This document shows positions 34,238-42,913 of a stretch of DNA of 64,000 bases, one piece after another (positions within the stretch are counted from its first letter, which is position 1; every line of letters starts with the position of its first letter). The notes under the pieces are model-generated. The model had not been told where the DNA came from and made no database searches. It saw only the letters and a program-made list of their open reading frames with translations. Source of the DNA: R-RK-3 sp031399085 (lineage in GTDB: Bacteria; Pseudomonadota; Alphaproteobacteria; Rhizobiales; Rhodomicrobiaceae); assembly GCA_031399085.1 (NCBI GenBank), contig JANNOQ010000071.1, positions 106,080 through 170,079 on the forward strand, in the 5' to 3' direction. The translations under genes were made by a program, and so were the position numbers.

Positions 34238-35794
34238 TCACTGTTCGGCGGATCGCCGTAAAGAGTGGGCGGGATGCTTCATCACCAGACAAATCTCGGC
34301 GATAAGTTCGTTCTTGTCGATCGGCTTTGAAAGATAGCCGTTCATGCCGAGCGCCAACAGTTTTTCGCGGTCGCCCGCCATGGCGTCCGCCGTCACCGCG
34401 ATGATGGGAATTCTCGACCAGCTGATTGCGCGTCCACGAATATGCTGAAGCGTTTCAATGCCGTCCATCACCGGCATATGAACATCGAGCAGCACGAGAT
34501 CGACCGGCTCGGACTCCAAAAGGTCAAGGGCCTGCCTGCCATTCTCAGCCTCGACTATGCTCGACGCCGACGCTTCCAGCATCAGCCGGGCGACCCGCCG
34601 GTTGATCCGATTGTCGTCGACCAATAGGATTCGCAGGCCTGCCGGGATTGTTTCGCGGGCCCCGACATCCGCCGCAAGGCATTCGGATGCCGTGGAGTTG
34701 GCAGCGTTCGCTGCTTCAAAGCATACCGTAAACGTCGATCCCACGCCCGGCTCGCTGACGACCGAAACGTCGCCGCCCATCAGCCGCGCCAATCTGCGGG
34801 AAATGGCAAGACCCAGCCCGGTGCCGCCGAACCGGCGTGTGGTAGACCCGTCCGCCTGCGTGAATTCGGAGAACAACATGCCGAGCACGCTCTCCTCGAT
34901 ACCGATCCCAGTGTCGGCCACGGCGATTGAAACCAAGTGCTTGCGGGCGCCCGCGTCGCGCGCCGAAACGCGCACGTCGATGGCACCAGATTCGGTGAAT
35001 TTAACGGCGTTGGAAACCAAGTTTGAAACGCACTGACGCACACGAATCGGATCCAAGCGATACCGCCGGGGGGTTCCGGGCGCGAAATGGCAATCGAGTG
35101 TGATCGAGCGGGCGTTCGCTTCCAGCTGAAATAGGCTGATAACACCGGAAATGATTTGGTGAAGATCGCAATCGACGGGAGAAAATGCGATCTTCCCGGC
35201 CTCGATCTTGGACATGTCGAGCACGTCGTTGATGATCGACATCAAGCTCTTGCCCGAGTCTAGGATCGTCGCGATTTTTTCGTGCTGCTCCGGCGTGAGA
35301 GCGTCCTCCTGCAGCGCCTGGGCCATCCCAAAAATGCCGTTGAGTGGCGTGCGGATTTCGTGGCTCACCATCGCCAGGAATTGCGATTTCGCAGCGCTGG
35401 CGGCGGCGATTTGCGCGGCTATCCGTTCGGCGTTTTTGTAGGAGGTGATGTCAAAGATGATCCCGACGAGACCGGTTGAACCATCGGGTAGAGTGATCGG
35501 GAATTTCTTCGTCAATGCATAGATATCTTTGGCGACGAGTTCTTCGTTCAAACTGTGCCGGCCCTGAAAAACCTTCACATCCTCGGCCCAGAATATTTTG
35601 ACTTGATCCGGCGGATAGACCGCGCGGTCGTCTTTCCCCACAATATCGTCGAGGCCAATCATCCGCTTGTAAGGCTTATTTCCGTAAATCCATTGATGTT
35701 GGTTGTTTTTCACAAAGATTGGGTCGGGAAGCGCCTCAAAGATCGCTTCCAGCAGGTCGAGATTGTCGGCCTTCTTGGACGGTAAATAAGCCAC
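34238..35794 (-). CDS. Hybrid sensor histidine kinase / response regulator with PAS domain
   Basis: 518 residues from the GTG at 35794 (GGAGAAG upstream); a TTG eight codons upstream is the alternative. Order: PAS sensor about 10-120 (ALPDPIFVKNNQHQWIYGNK), dimerisation/phosphoacceptor domain with His 145 in MVSHEIRTPLNG, ATPase domain with N box SNLVSNAVKFTESG, G1 DTGIGI and G2 GGTGLGLAISRRLA, then a receiver domain with acidic pair VDDN, phosphoacceptor LLDVHMPVMDG and the Lys in GYLSKPID. There are no membrane segments, so sensing is cytoplasmic. No output domain or phosphotransfer protein is nearby; the target is unknown. Confidence 0.92.
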   Translation of the reverse strand: MAYLPSKKADNLDLLEAIFEALPDPIFVKNNQHQWIYGNKPYKRMIGLDDIVGKDDRAVYPPDQVKIFWAEDVKVFQGRHSLNEELVAKDIYALTKKFPITLPDGSTGLVGIIFDITSYKNAERIAAQIAAASAAKSQFLAMVSHEIRTPLNGIFGMAQALQEDALTPEQHEKIATILDSGKSLMSIINDVLDMSKIEAGKIAFSPVDCDLHQIISGVISLFQLEANARSITLDCHFAPGTPRRYRLDPIRVRQCVSNLVSNAVKFTESGAIDVRVSARDAGARKHLVSIAVADTGIGIEESVLGMLFSEFTQADGSTTRRFGGTGLGLAISRRLARLMGGDVSVVSEPGVGSTFTVCFEAANAANSTASECLAADVGARETIPAGLRILLVDDNRINRRVARLMLEASASSIVEAENGRQALDLLESEPVDLVLLDVHMPVMDGIETLQHIRGRAISWSRIPIIAVTADAMAGDREKLLALGMNGYLSKPIDKNELIAEICLVMKHPAHSLRRSAEQ

Positions 35795-35939
35795 TCTGCT
35801 TCTCCGCGGCTCTGGCAATCTAGCCGCCAGACCTTACAAATCGGTCAATGTCCGCGTGTAGGGCGCCGATGCGGAGCTGTGCCTAGCACGCAAGCTTGCC
35901 GGCAGGGATCGGTCATCATGGCTTGGGGTTGGAAAGCAT

Positions 35940-36024
35940 TGGTGCCCAGAAGAGGACTCGAACCTCCACTCCTTGCGGAACACGGACCTGAACCGTGCGC
36001 GTCTACCAATTCCGCCATCTGGGC
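35940..36024 (-). tRNA. tRNA-Leu (anticodon CAG)
   Basis: 85 bases on the minus strand with encoded CCA. Acceptor GCCCAGA pairs with TCTGGGC, the anticodon stem CACGG/CCGTG encloses loop TTCAGGT (anticodon CAG), and a long variable arm (TTCCGCAAGGAG) marks a class II tRNA. It reads CTG, the major Leu codon here. Confidence 0.95.
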
Positions 36025-36146
36025 ATAAGGTGATGAACTAAGCCGCCCGTGGGGGCTTTGTCAATCGGCGTTGCGGCCATACATAGGCTCGGCACGCGCT
36101 TTGCTATAGAGTAATCCGTCTAACCCAAAACCACCGCCGCGCTTTC

Positions 36147-38927
36147 ATGGACCAACGCCTTTCACCTTCCTCTTTCGATCCGCTCGCCGCCCGCGACGCG
36201 CTCGCGGCGATCTGGCGCAGGCACGGGGAGAGCAATTCTGCGCTTCGCGGGGAGGTGCTCGGCTTTCTCAAAACGCTGGTCAATGAGGCGCGCGATGCCG
36301 CCAGCGCCGGACTTGAGGCTGACGGGAACGGCCGCCGCTGCGCGCGCGCGCTTTCGATGTTTCAGGACGCATTGGTTCGGCTAATCTACGATTTCGCCAC
36401 GTCCTATGTGCACAGCGCCAACAACCCGTCCGCGGCGGAGCGCATGGCAATCGTGGCGACGGGAGGATATGGCCGCGGGCTCATGGCGCCCTATTCGGAT
36501 GTCGACCTCTTGTTCCTGCTGCCCTATAAGCAGACGCCTTGGGGCGAGAGCATTATCGAATATATCCTGTATTTGCTTTGGGATTTAGGGTTCAAGGTCG
36601 GCCATGCGACGCGGTCGGTCGAGCAAACCGTCCGATTTGCCAAATCCGATGTGACGACGCTGACGGCGCTGCTCGATGCGCGTTTCATCCTCGGCGATCA
36701 GGCGATCTGGGACAAGTTCCAGACGCAGTTCCGCGACCAAATCCTCTCCGGCGGCCATCGTGAGTTCATCGCCGCCAAGCTCGATGAACGCGACAAGCGG
36801 CACGGGCGCTCGGGCGTCTCGCGCTACCGGGTCGAGCCGAACATCAAGGATGGCAAGGGCGGCCTGCGCGATCTGCATACCCTCTACTGGATCGCCAAAC
36901 ATCTCCACCCTGATCTGACGGGCGAGAATTTCGTCGAGGCAGGCATCTTCACGAAGTCGGAATATACCGTGTACCGGCGCTGCGAGGATTTCTTATGGAC
37001 CGTGCGCTGCAACCTGCATTTTCTGGCCGGCAAGGCCGAGGAGCGTCTGACATTCGACGTGCAGCAGGAAATGGCGGAGCGGCTGAACTATCACAGCCGG
37101 CGCGGCATGATGGCCGTCGAGCGCTTCATGAAGCACTACTTCCTGATCGCCAAGGAAGTTGGCGATCTTACGCGAATTCTCTGTTCAAGCCTGGAAGTGC
37201 AGCAGCTCAAGGGTATCCGGCAGCTCAATAATCTAATTCACCCGCTGTCCTGGAGAGCGCGCGCGCGGCTTAGCGCCACCACCGATTTCCGCATTGAAAA
37301 TGGCCGCATCTCGGTTAAAAGCCGGGATGCGTTCAAGCACGATCCGGGCAATCTCATTCGCATTTTCGCGATGGCCGAACGGCACGATGTGCAGTTTCAC
37401 CCGGAAGCGCTGCGGCTGGTGCGTCATTCGCTGCGCCTTATCGATGACAAGCTGCGCGCCGATCCCGAAGCCAACCGGCTGTTCCTGGAGATTCTAACCT
37501 CGCGCACGCGTCCGGAGCTGACCTTGCGGCGGATGAACGAAGCTGGGGTCCTCGGCCGCTTCATCCCGGATTTCGGCCGGGTGGTCGCCATGATGCAATT
37601 CAACATGTACCACCACTATACGGTCGATGAGCATTTGATCCGGTCGATGGGCGTGCTTTCGTCGATCGAGCGTGGGACGCTGGAAAACGAGCTGCCGCTT
37701 TCGACGGAAATCATCCGTAACATCCAGAACCGTCGGGCGCTTTACGTGGCGATGTTCCTGCATGACATCGCCAAGGGCCGCGACGAGGATCACTCCATCG
37801 CCGGAGCGCGCGTGGCGCGCGCCTTGGGGCCGCGTCTTGGTCTGCGGCCAGACGAGACCGCGACGGTCGCCTGGCTGATCGAGCATCATCTGGTGATGAG
37901 CCAGTTCGCCCAGAGCCGCGATCTGTACGATTCCAAGACCATCCGCGACTTCGCCAATATTGTGCAAAGCCGCGAGCTGCTGATGCTGCTCGTCATCCTC
38001 ACCGCCGCCGACATCCGCGCCGTCGGACCTGGCGTGTGGACCGGCTGGAAGGGCCAGCTGCTGCGCCAGCTGTATTACGAGACCGAACCGCTGCTGACGG
38101 GCGGCCATACCGGGACGCCCCGCGAGACACGCATCAAATCGGCGATCGGCGACTTCCGCAAGGCGATGGCGGACAGGCCCGCCGCCGAAGTCGAAGCGTT
38201 TATCGCGCGCCAAATCCCTGCCTATTGGGTGCGCGCCAGCCTCGCCCATCAAATTTTGCACGCCAATCTTATTCAGCGGGCGGGGGAGCAAGACCTTGCC
38301 TTTGCTCATGACATTACAACGGACAGCTTCACCGCGCTAACCGAGCTGAACATTTGGACTGCCGACCGGCCGGGCCTGATCGCCACGATCGCGGGCGCCT
38401 GCGCGGCGGCCAAGACCAACATCGTCGGCGCTTCGCTCAGCACGACGCGCGACGGCATGGCGCTGAACAGCTTTCAGCTGCAACGGCACTTCGTCGATGA
38501 TCGCGAGGAATTGGAAGCGACCGGCCGGATCGCGGCGAGCATCGAAATGGCGCTGAAAGGCCAGCGGGACCTGCGCAAGCTGATCGCGCAGAAAATGCGC
38601 CCGCGCCCCAGGCTGGAGGCCTTCAGCGTCGAACCGCGCGTTAGCATCGACAACTCGCTTTCGGACGAATTGACGGTGATCGAGGTGAATGGGCGCGACC
38701 GCACCGGCCTGCTCTTCGACCTCGCCAGCATTCTCACCAGCCTGGATATCGACATCTCCTCGGCGCATATCGCGACATTCGGCGAAAAGGCGGTCGATGT
38801 GTTTTATGTCACCGACCAATCCCGCAAGAAAATCTCGCGCGAGGCGACTCACAAGAAGCTGCGCGAGAAATTGCTGGAGGCTTTCGAGACCGACGGTGAG
38901 CTGATTTCAGCGGATATCGAGGGCTGA
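36147..38927 (+). CDS. glnD: [Protein-PII] uridylyltransferase / uridylyl-removing enzyme
   Basis: 926 residues. Glutamine sensor that uridylylates PII when nitrogen is scarce and removes UMP when glutamine is high. Domains in order: nucleotidyltransferase near 105-125 (GGYGRGLMAPYSDVDLLFLL, with the metal-binding DVD), HD phosphohydrolase near 535 (FLHDIAKGRDEDHS), and two C-terminal ACT domains near 732 (TADRPGLIATIAGACAA) and 844 (NGRDRTGLLFDLASIL) that bind glutamine. All key residues are visible. murJ follows 48 bases later on the same strand, a conserved alphaproteobacterial neighbour pair. Confidence 0.97.
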   Translation: MDQRLSPSSFDPLAARDALAAIWRRHGESNSALRGEVLGFLKTLVNEARDAASAGLEADGNGRRCARALSMFQDALVRLIYDFATSYVHSANNPSAAERMAIVATGGYGRGLMAPYSDVDLLFLLPYKQTPWGESIIEYILYLLWDLGFKVGHATRSVEQTVRFAKSDVTTLTALLDARFILGDQAIWDKFQTQFRDQILSGGHREFIAAKLDERDKRHGRSGVSRYRVEPNIKDGKGGLRDLHTLYWIAKHLHPDLTGENFVEAGIFTKSEYTVYRRCEDFLWTVRCNLHFLAGKAEERLTFDVQQEMAERLNYHSRRGMMAVERFMKHYFLIAKEVGDLTRILCSSLEVQQLKGIRQLNNLIHPLSWRARARLSATTDFRIENGRISVKSRDAFKHDPGNLIRIFAMAERHDVQFHPEALRLVRHSLRLIDDKLRADPEANRLFLEILTSRTRPELTLRRMNEAGVLGRFIPDFGRVVAMMQFNMYHHYTVDEHLIRSMGVLSSIERGTLENELPLSTEIIRNIQNRRALYVAMFLHDIAKGRDEDHSIAGARVARALGPRLGLRPDETATVAWLIEHHLVMSQFAQSRDLYDSKTIRDFANIVQSRELLMLLVILTAADIRAVGPGVWTGWKGQLLRQLYYETEPLLTGGHTGTPRETRIKSAIGDFRKAMADRPAAEVEAFIARQIPAYWVRASLAHQILHANLIQRAGEQDLAFAHDITTDSFTALTELNIWTADRPGLIATIAGACAAAKTNIVGASLSTTRDGMALNSFQLQRHFVDDREELEATGRIAASIEMALKGQRDLRKLIAQKMRPRPRLEAFSVEPRVSIDNSLSDELTVIEVNGRDRTGLLFDLASILTSLDIDISSAHIATFGEKAVDVFYVTDQSRKKISREATHKKLREKLLEAFETDGELISADIEG

Positions 38928-38975
38928 CGCGCTGCCGCCTTGCTCCGGCGCCAAAGGCCAGCTATTGCCGAGCGC

Positions 38976-40535
38976 ATGAAACTTTATCGTTCGATCGCCA
39001 CGGTCAGCGGCTTCACGGCCATCAGCCGCGTCCTCGGCTTTGTCAGGGACATGCTGATCGCCGCCGTGCTCGGCGCGGGACCGGTCGCCGATGCCTTCTT
39101 CGTGGCGTTCCGGCTGCCGAACCTGTTCCGCTCGCTGTTTGCCGAAGGCGCGTTCAACTCCGCCTTCGTGCCGCTATTTTCGAAAAACCTGCAAAGCGCG
39201 GGCCAGAACGGAGCGCGCAATTTCGCCGAGGAAGCGCTGGCGGTGCTGCTGACCGCGCTGCTCATCATGACCATCCTCGCCGAGATCGCCATGCCGTGGC
39301 TGGTGGCGTTCATCGCGCCCGGCTTTGGCGACAACCCGGAGAAGTTCGATCTCGCGGTTCTGCTGACGCGGATCACCTTCCCCTATTTGCTCTGCATGTC
39401 GTTGGCGGCGCTCGCGGCGGGTATCTTGAACGCGCTTGGGCGCTTTGCGGCGGCTGCGGCCGCGCCGATCATTCTTAATTTTGTTCTCTCGGCCGCTTTG
39501 ATCGTAGCGGCTTCGTTGGGGCTTCACGACCGGCCGGAAGCCGCGATGATGCTGGCGTGGGCGGTGTCCATCGCGGGTTTTGCCCAGCTTGCCTTCCTCG
39601 CCATCGCCGCCCGCAATCAGGACATGAATCTGCGCTTCCGCTTGCCGCGCCTGACGCCGCAGGTCAACCGCCTGTTCGCCCTCGCCTTGCCGGGCATCGC
39701 CACCGCCGGCATCACTCAGATCAACCTTTTCGTCGGCACGATGATTGCCTCGCTGGCGGAGGGCGCCGTGTCCTATCTCTATTATGCCGACCGCATCAAT
39801 CAGCTCCCGCTCGGCATTGTCGGCATCGCCATCGGCGTGGTGCTGCTGCCGGAATTGTCGCAAAAGCTGAATGGGGGCGACGCCAAGGCGGCGATGAACA
39901 GCCACAATCGCTCGCTGGAATTTGCTTTGCTGCTGACCCTGCCCGCTGCCGCCGCCCTCTGCGTCGTGCCGGGGCCGATCATCCAGGTGCTGTTCGAACG
40001 CGGCGCATTCTCCTCCGCCGACACCGGCGCGGTCGCCGCGGCGCTCACCGCATTCGCCATCGGCCTGCCCGCCTCCGTGCTGATCCGCGTGTTCCTGCCC
40101 GGCTTTTTCGCCCGCGAGGACACCCGCACGCCGATGATCTATGCCGGGATCAGCGCCGCGGTGAACATCGCCGGATCGCTCAGCCTGTTTTTCGTGCTCG
40201 GCCATGTGGGGATCGCGATTGCGACGAGTCTGGCGGCGTGGACCTATGCCGTGCTGCTGGGGGTGACGCTGGTGCGACGTGGGCATTTCGAGCCGGACGC
40301 GGGGGTGAAGCGGCGGGGAGTATTGATTGCGGTGGCGAGCGCGGTGATGGCGCTGGCGCTCTGGGGTGCGTCGGCGCCGCTGGAGCGGTTCTTTGCGCCG
40401 GGCAATGGCATCATGGTGCAACTTCTGGCACTCGGCGCGTTGATCGCGGGCGGGGGGATGGTGTATCTGGCCATGGCGCAGCTGACGGGCGCCGCGAACT
40501 ACCGGGCGCTTTGGCGTTCGATGGCGCGGGGTTAG
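38976..40535 (+). CDS. murJ: Lipid II flippase MurJ (MviN)
   Basis: 519 residues from the ATG at 38976, giving MKLYRSIATVSGFTAISRVL; 12 further upstream codons are open but unlikely. It flips lipid II across the inner membrane for peptidoglycan synthesis. Fourteen or so membrane helices are expected. Family motifs include ISRVLGFVRDMLIAAVLGAG, FFVAFRLPNLFRSLFAEGAF, YYADRINQLPLGIVGIAIG and LIRVFLPGFFAREDTRTPM. The gene appears intact, yet its last 364 bases are repeated at 44416-44779 and a decayed piece at 40955-41070, so its 3' end has taken part in recombination. Confidence 0.95.
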   Translation: MKLYRSIATVSGFTAISRVLGFVRDMLIAAVLGAGPVADAFFVAFRLPNLFRSLFAEGAFNSAFVPLFSKNLQSAGQNGARNFAEEALAVLLTALLIMTILAEIAMPWLVAFIAPGFGDNPEKFDLAVLLTRITFPYLLCMSLAALAAGILNALGRFAAAAAAPIILNFVLSAALIVAASLGLHDRPEAAMMLAWAVSIAGFAQLAFLAIAARNQDMNLRFRLPRLTPQVNRLFALALPGIATAGITQINLFVGTMIASLAEGAVSYLYYADRINQLPLGIVGIAIGVVLLPELSQKLNGGDAKAAMNSHNRSLEFALLLTLPAAAALCVVPGPIIQVLFERGAFSSADTGAVAAALTAFAIGLPASVLIRVFLPGFFAREDTRTPMIYAGISAAVNIAGSLSLFFVLGHVGIAIATSLAAWTYAVLLGVTLVRRGHFEPDAGVKRRGVLIAVASAVMALALWGASAPLERFFAPGNGIMVQLLALGALIAGGGMVYLAMAQLTGAANYRALWRSMARG

Positions 40536-40663
40536 GCGGCTTCGATGGCTGGGCCATGCCGCACCGGCCCGCATTGCCCCTGGTTCGGCGTGGTGAACCT
40601 CTTCGCCTCGCGGCGCGACAAAAGCGTATCACCAACTCGGAAATGAGCCCCACGGAGATCGCA

Positions 40664-40930
40664 ATGTTGAAAAATGCCCTCACGAGCACGATCGGCGCTC
40701 TCGCCCTCGCTATCGCCGCCATCGTCGCGACCGCCCCTACGGCCCCACGGGCGCTGGCCGCGTGTACGAACTGCGACTGCAAATGCGGGAAATGCCATAC
40801 GATCTCGGCAGGTGTGTATTGCTGCCCCTGCCTCAAGTCTAATACGTCGCCTAATAGCAGCAGCCGACCACCAAGGGCAAAATCATTTCAGCCCACCCCA
40901 TCGCAACGGAAGCTGAGACGCCAAAGGTAG
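40664..40930 (+). CDS. Small cysteine-rich secreted protein
   Basis: 88 residues from the ATG at 40664, with CGGAG six bases upstream; a second ATG seven codons earlier (40643) is in frame. Residues 1-32 form a signal peptide (ALALAIAAIVATAPTAPRAL). The mature start has eight Cys within 24 residues (ACTNCDCKCGKCHTISAGVY then CCPC), followed by a Ser/Pro/Arg-rich basic tail. The spacing suggests metal binding or tight disulphides, but it matches no family I know. It lies at the left edge of the murJ-trpS insertion, directly after murJ. A database search could show it to be non-genic. Confidence 0.55.
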   Translation: MLKNALTSTIGALALAIAAIVATAPTAPRALAACTNCDCKCGKCHTISAGVYCCPCLKSNTSPNSSSRPPRAKSFQPTPSQRKLRRQR

Positions 40931-41265
40931 CGCGCCGTAGCAGTCTCGATGACAGACGCACGCCGATGATCTTTGCCCGGTATCAGCGCCTCGGCGAAGA
41001 TCATCGGGCATGTCGGCATTGCCACCGCGACGAGTTTGGCGGCGTGGGAATATGCTGCGCTGGTGCGGGGGGCGGGGCGCTGATGCGAGGCGGGTATAGA
41101 GCCGGTTTTTTTCCAAAATCGGCCAACAGCACTGACAAACAATCGTTGCGCCACCGCTACAGTGCTGATCTTTTCCGCGTAAAATCAATGCCGCACTTGA
41201 TTTCGGCGCATTCTGCCAATTATCTCACCTTGAGCTTGGCTGACTGGCGGATGAGGGAATCACTC
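40931..41265. other. 335-base intergenic region with decayed murJ copy
   Basis: Contains the short murJ-like fragment (40955-41070) and the promoter region of the outer-membrane protein gene. Nothing else recognisable was seen; a long upstream-extended frame of the barrel protein crosses it but has no coding character. Confidence 0.65.
40955..41070 (+). pseudogene. Decayed fragment of murJ 3' region
   Basis: The stretch CGCACGCCGATGATCT at 40957 matches murJ at about 40126, and a later block matching GCGACGAGTCTGGCGGCGTGG of murJ follows after a deletion of about 25 bases. Similarity fades near 41070. Reading frame and order are disrupted, so it is non-coding. It begins at the same place in murJ as the larger copy at 44380, suggesting repeated recombination at this point. 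Confidence 0.65.
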
Positions 41266-42000
41266 ATGCGCTATGTTTTTATGCCGGCAGCCGCACTTGC
41301 GGTCGCTGGATGTCTATCGGCAGGGCAGGCCTTTGCCGCCGATATCTATAAAGGGGACGGCGGCGGATCATATAAGGACTCTCCGACTCCTTTCGCCCCT
41401 GGCATCTATTTCGCCGTGCGCGGTGGCGCGGCATTCGCACAAGATACCGACTTCGATTTCGACGCGCTTAGCGTAAACGTCGAAAATCAATACGACACTG
41501 GGTACTTCGTCTCCGGCGCAATCGGTAAATCGCTTACCGGCATAACCGGGATTGGCGGACTGCGCGGCGAGTTGGAGATCGGCTATTTTGAGAGCGACAT
41601 CGACGCTCACAATGTGGGCGGAACGCTTTTTCAGGGCGATGACGCCTTCGGCACCACGTCCGGATTATTCGGTCTCGTCAACGTCTTTTACGACTTTAAT
41701 GAGTTCGGCCGCTTCAAACCCTTTATCGGTGGCGGCATCGGCTTAGCACGGGTCGAATTCGACAGTCACGGCGTCAATCTCGGCGGCGCCGACACCGTCG
41801 TCATGGATGACGAGGACACGGGCTTTGCCTATCAGCTCTCCGCCGGCGCAAACATCGCACTCACGGAAACGGTCGACCTTGAACTGGGATACCGATTCCT
41901 GGGCGTCACCGGAGTTGAACTGGAAGCGGTCGACGGCACGGCTTCCGATGTCGATGTTGAGAATCACATCGTTTATGGCGGCTTACGCTTTAAATTGTAG
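41266..42000 (+). CDS. Outer-membrane beta-barrel protein (Omp25/OmpW-like porin family)
   Basis: 244 residues from the ATG at 41266, with AGGGA upstream; an ATG five codons earlier is also in frame. The signal peptide ends QAFAA. The mature chain alternates polar and hydrophobic residues with aromatic girdles and Gly-rich turns, for example YFAVRGGAAFAQDTDFDFD, FKPFIGGGIGLARVEFDSHG and YQLSAGANIALTETVDLELG, and ends in YGGLRFKL, a typical C-terminal strand closing on a hydrophobic residue. An eight-stranded barrel is expected. The function is unknown; it may be structural or adhesive. A strong terminator follows 30 bases later. Confidence 0.85.
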   Translation: MRYVFMPAAALAVAGCLSAGQAFAADIYKGDGGGSYKDSPTPFAPGIYFAVRGGAAFAQDTDFDFDALSVNVENQYDTGYFVSGAIGKSLTGITGIGGLRGELEIGYFESDIDAHNVGGTLFQGDDAFGTTSGLFGLVNVFYDFNEFGRFKPFIGGGIGLARVEFDSHGVNLGGADTVVMDDEDTGFAYQLSAGANIALTETVDLELGYRFLGVTGVELEAVDGTASDVDVENHIVYGGLRFKL

Positions 42001-42029
42001 CGCAACCATCGAAACCAGCCGAGAAAATT

Positions 42030-42056
42030 AAAGGAGGGATAAACCCCTCCTTTTTT
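42030..42056 (+). terminator. Rho-independent terminator after barrel-protein gene
   Basis: Stem AAAGGAGGG pairs with CCCTCCTTT across a short A-rich loop and runs into six T. It lies 30 bases after the barrel-gene stop codon. Confidence 0.88.
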
Positions 42057-42201
42057 GCTGATTGCGCTCGCGAATACCCATCGACGGAAGAGCCCGGTTG
42101 AGCTTGGCTCAACTGGCAAGTTGAACACGCCGAACCCTTCCGCCCCCATTTGGGAATACCAATTACGACGCCGCTGCTGCTTGGCTGCACCGGTCACGCA
42201 T

Positions 42202-42225
42202 ACGTTACCGATTTTCACGTTACCG
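42202..42225. promoter_or_regulatory. Direct repeats ACGTTACCG upstream of the fasciclin gene
   Basis: Two exact copies of ACGTTACCG start 15 bases apart (42202 and 42217), about 95-115 bases before the fasciclin start. The first is also the right half of an imperfect palindrome CGGTCACG-CATA-CGTTACCG. Possible operator or ECF promoter element; not matched to any known consensus. Confidence 0.35.
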
Positions 42226-42318
42226 TGACCTTTCAACCGCGCCGCTCACCTGCTGCATCTATTGCGCTCGGCCTTCGTAACTCTGCGGCGTTGTGTTCAA
42301 CTTCTAGGAGGATGCCGA

Positions 42319-42819
42319 ATGAAACTTGTTTCGCGATTAGGCGTGGCAGCGCTAGCTCTGATGTTCGCGATCGCCGGGGGCCTGCCCGCGCGGGCAGACA
42401 ATGTCGTCGAGGTCGCGGCAGACGCCGGCACGTTCAACACTCTGATCGCCGCGGCGAAAGCTGCCGGCCTTGCCGACGCGCTGGCGACGACTTCGCCGAT
42501 CACCGTATTCGCGCCGACGGACGCCGCCTTCAGGAAATTGCCGAAGGGCACCGTGGAGAAGTTATTGGAGCCGGAAAACCGCGATAAGCTTCGCGCGATC
42601 CTGTCCTACCACGTGCTTCCGGCGCAAGTGCTGGCGAAGGACGTTCCGCATAAGCCGACCCGCGTGGCGACCCTCAACGCCGATGCCAAAGTGCGCGTCT
42701 CGCGCGCAGGCAAGCGAGTGCATGTTGACAATGCGCGCGTCATCAAGGCCGACATTCGCGCGGACAATGGCGTGATCCACGTTATTGACCAGGTTTTGAT
42801 CCCCGGCAAACGGCACTAA
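42319..42819 (+). CDS. Secreted fasciclin (FAS1) domain protein
   Basis: 166 residues from the ATG at 42319, with AGGAGG eight bases upstream. A signal peptide (GVAALALMFAIAGGLPARA) precedes one FAS1 domain covering the rest: GTFNTLIAAAKAAGLADAL, the H1 signature ITVFAPTDAAFRKLP, LSYHVLPAQV, and H2 DNGVIHVIDQVLIP. FAS1 proteins usually act in adhesion or matrix contacts. It lies 94 bases upstream of an ECF sigma and anti-sigma pair on the same strand. A parallel exists in mycobacteria, where SigK/RskA controls the fasciclin proteins MPT70/83; this suggests, but does not prove, that this gene is the regulon core. Confidence 0.9.
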   Translation: MKLVSRLGVAALALMFAIAGGLPARADNVVEVAADAGTFNTLIAAAKAAGLADALATTSPITVFAPTDAAFRKLPKGTVEKLLEPENRDKLRAILSYHVLPAQVLAKDVPHKPTRVATLNADAKVRVSRAGKRVHVDNARVIKADIRADNGVIHVIDQVLIPGKRH

Positions 42820-42825
42820 ACTTGG

Positions 42826-42854
42826 AAGCGGCCGCGAGATACTCGCGGCCGCTT
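42826..42854. terminator. 13-bp perfect hairpin after the fasciclin gene
   Basis: AAGCGGCCGCGAG and its exact complement flank an ATA loop, seven bases after the fasciclin stop codon. No T-run follows on the plus strand, so it may attenuate or stabilise rather than fully terminate, leaving read-through to the sigma-factor gene possible. Confidence 0.55.
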
Positions 42855-42913
42855 ACTCAATCGAGCCCAGCCAAAAAAAAGGCCATATCCGTGGATTCGA
42901 CCTTAATTTTTGC

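Larger units (their letters stand above)
42001..42318. other. 318-base region between barrel-protein and fasciclin genes
   Basis: Holds the barrel-gene terminator (42030-42056), a direct-repeat pair (42202-42225) and the ribosome site AGGAGG at 42306 for the fasciclin gene. No open frame in it has coding character. Confidence 0.7.

Noticed and set aside
39174..40574. Minus-strand frame of 466 codons opposite murJ
   Set aside because: Antisense artefact with His/Gln/Arg bias; murJ motifs on the plus strand are intact.
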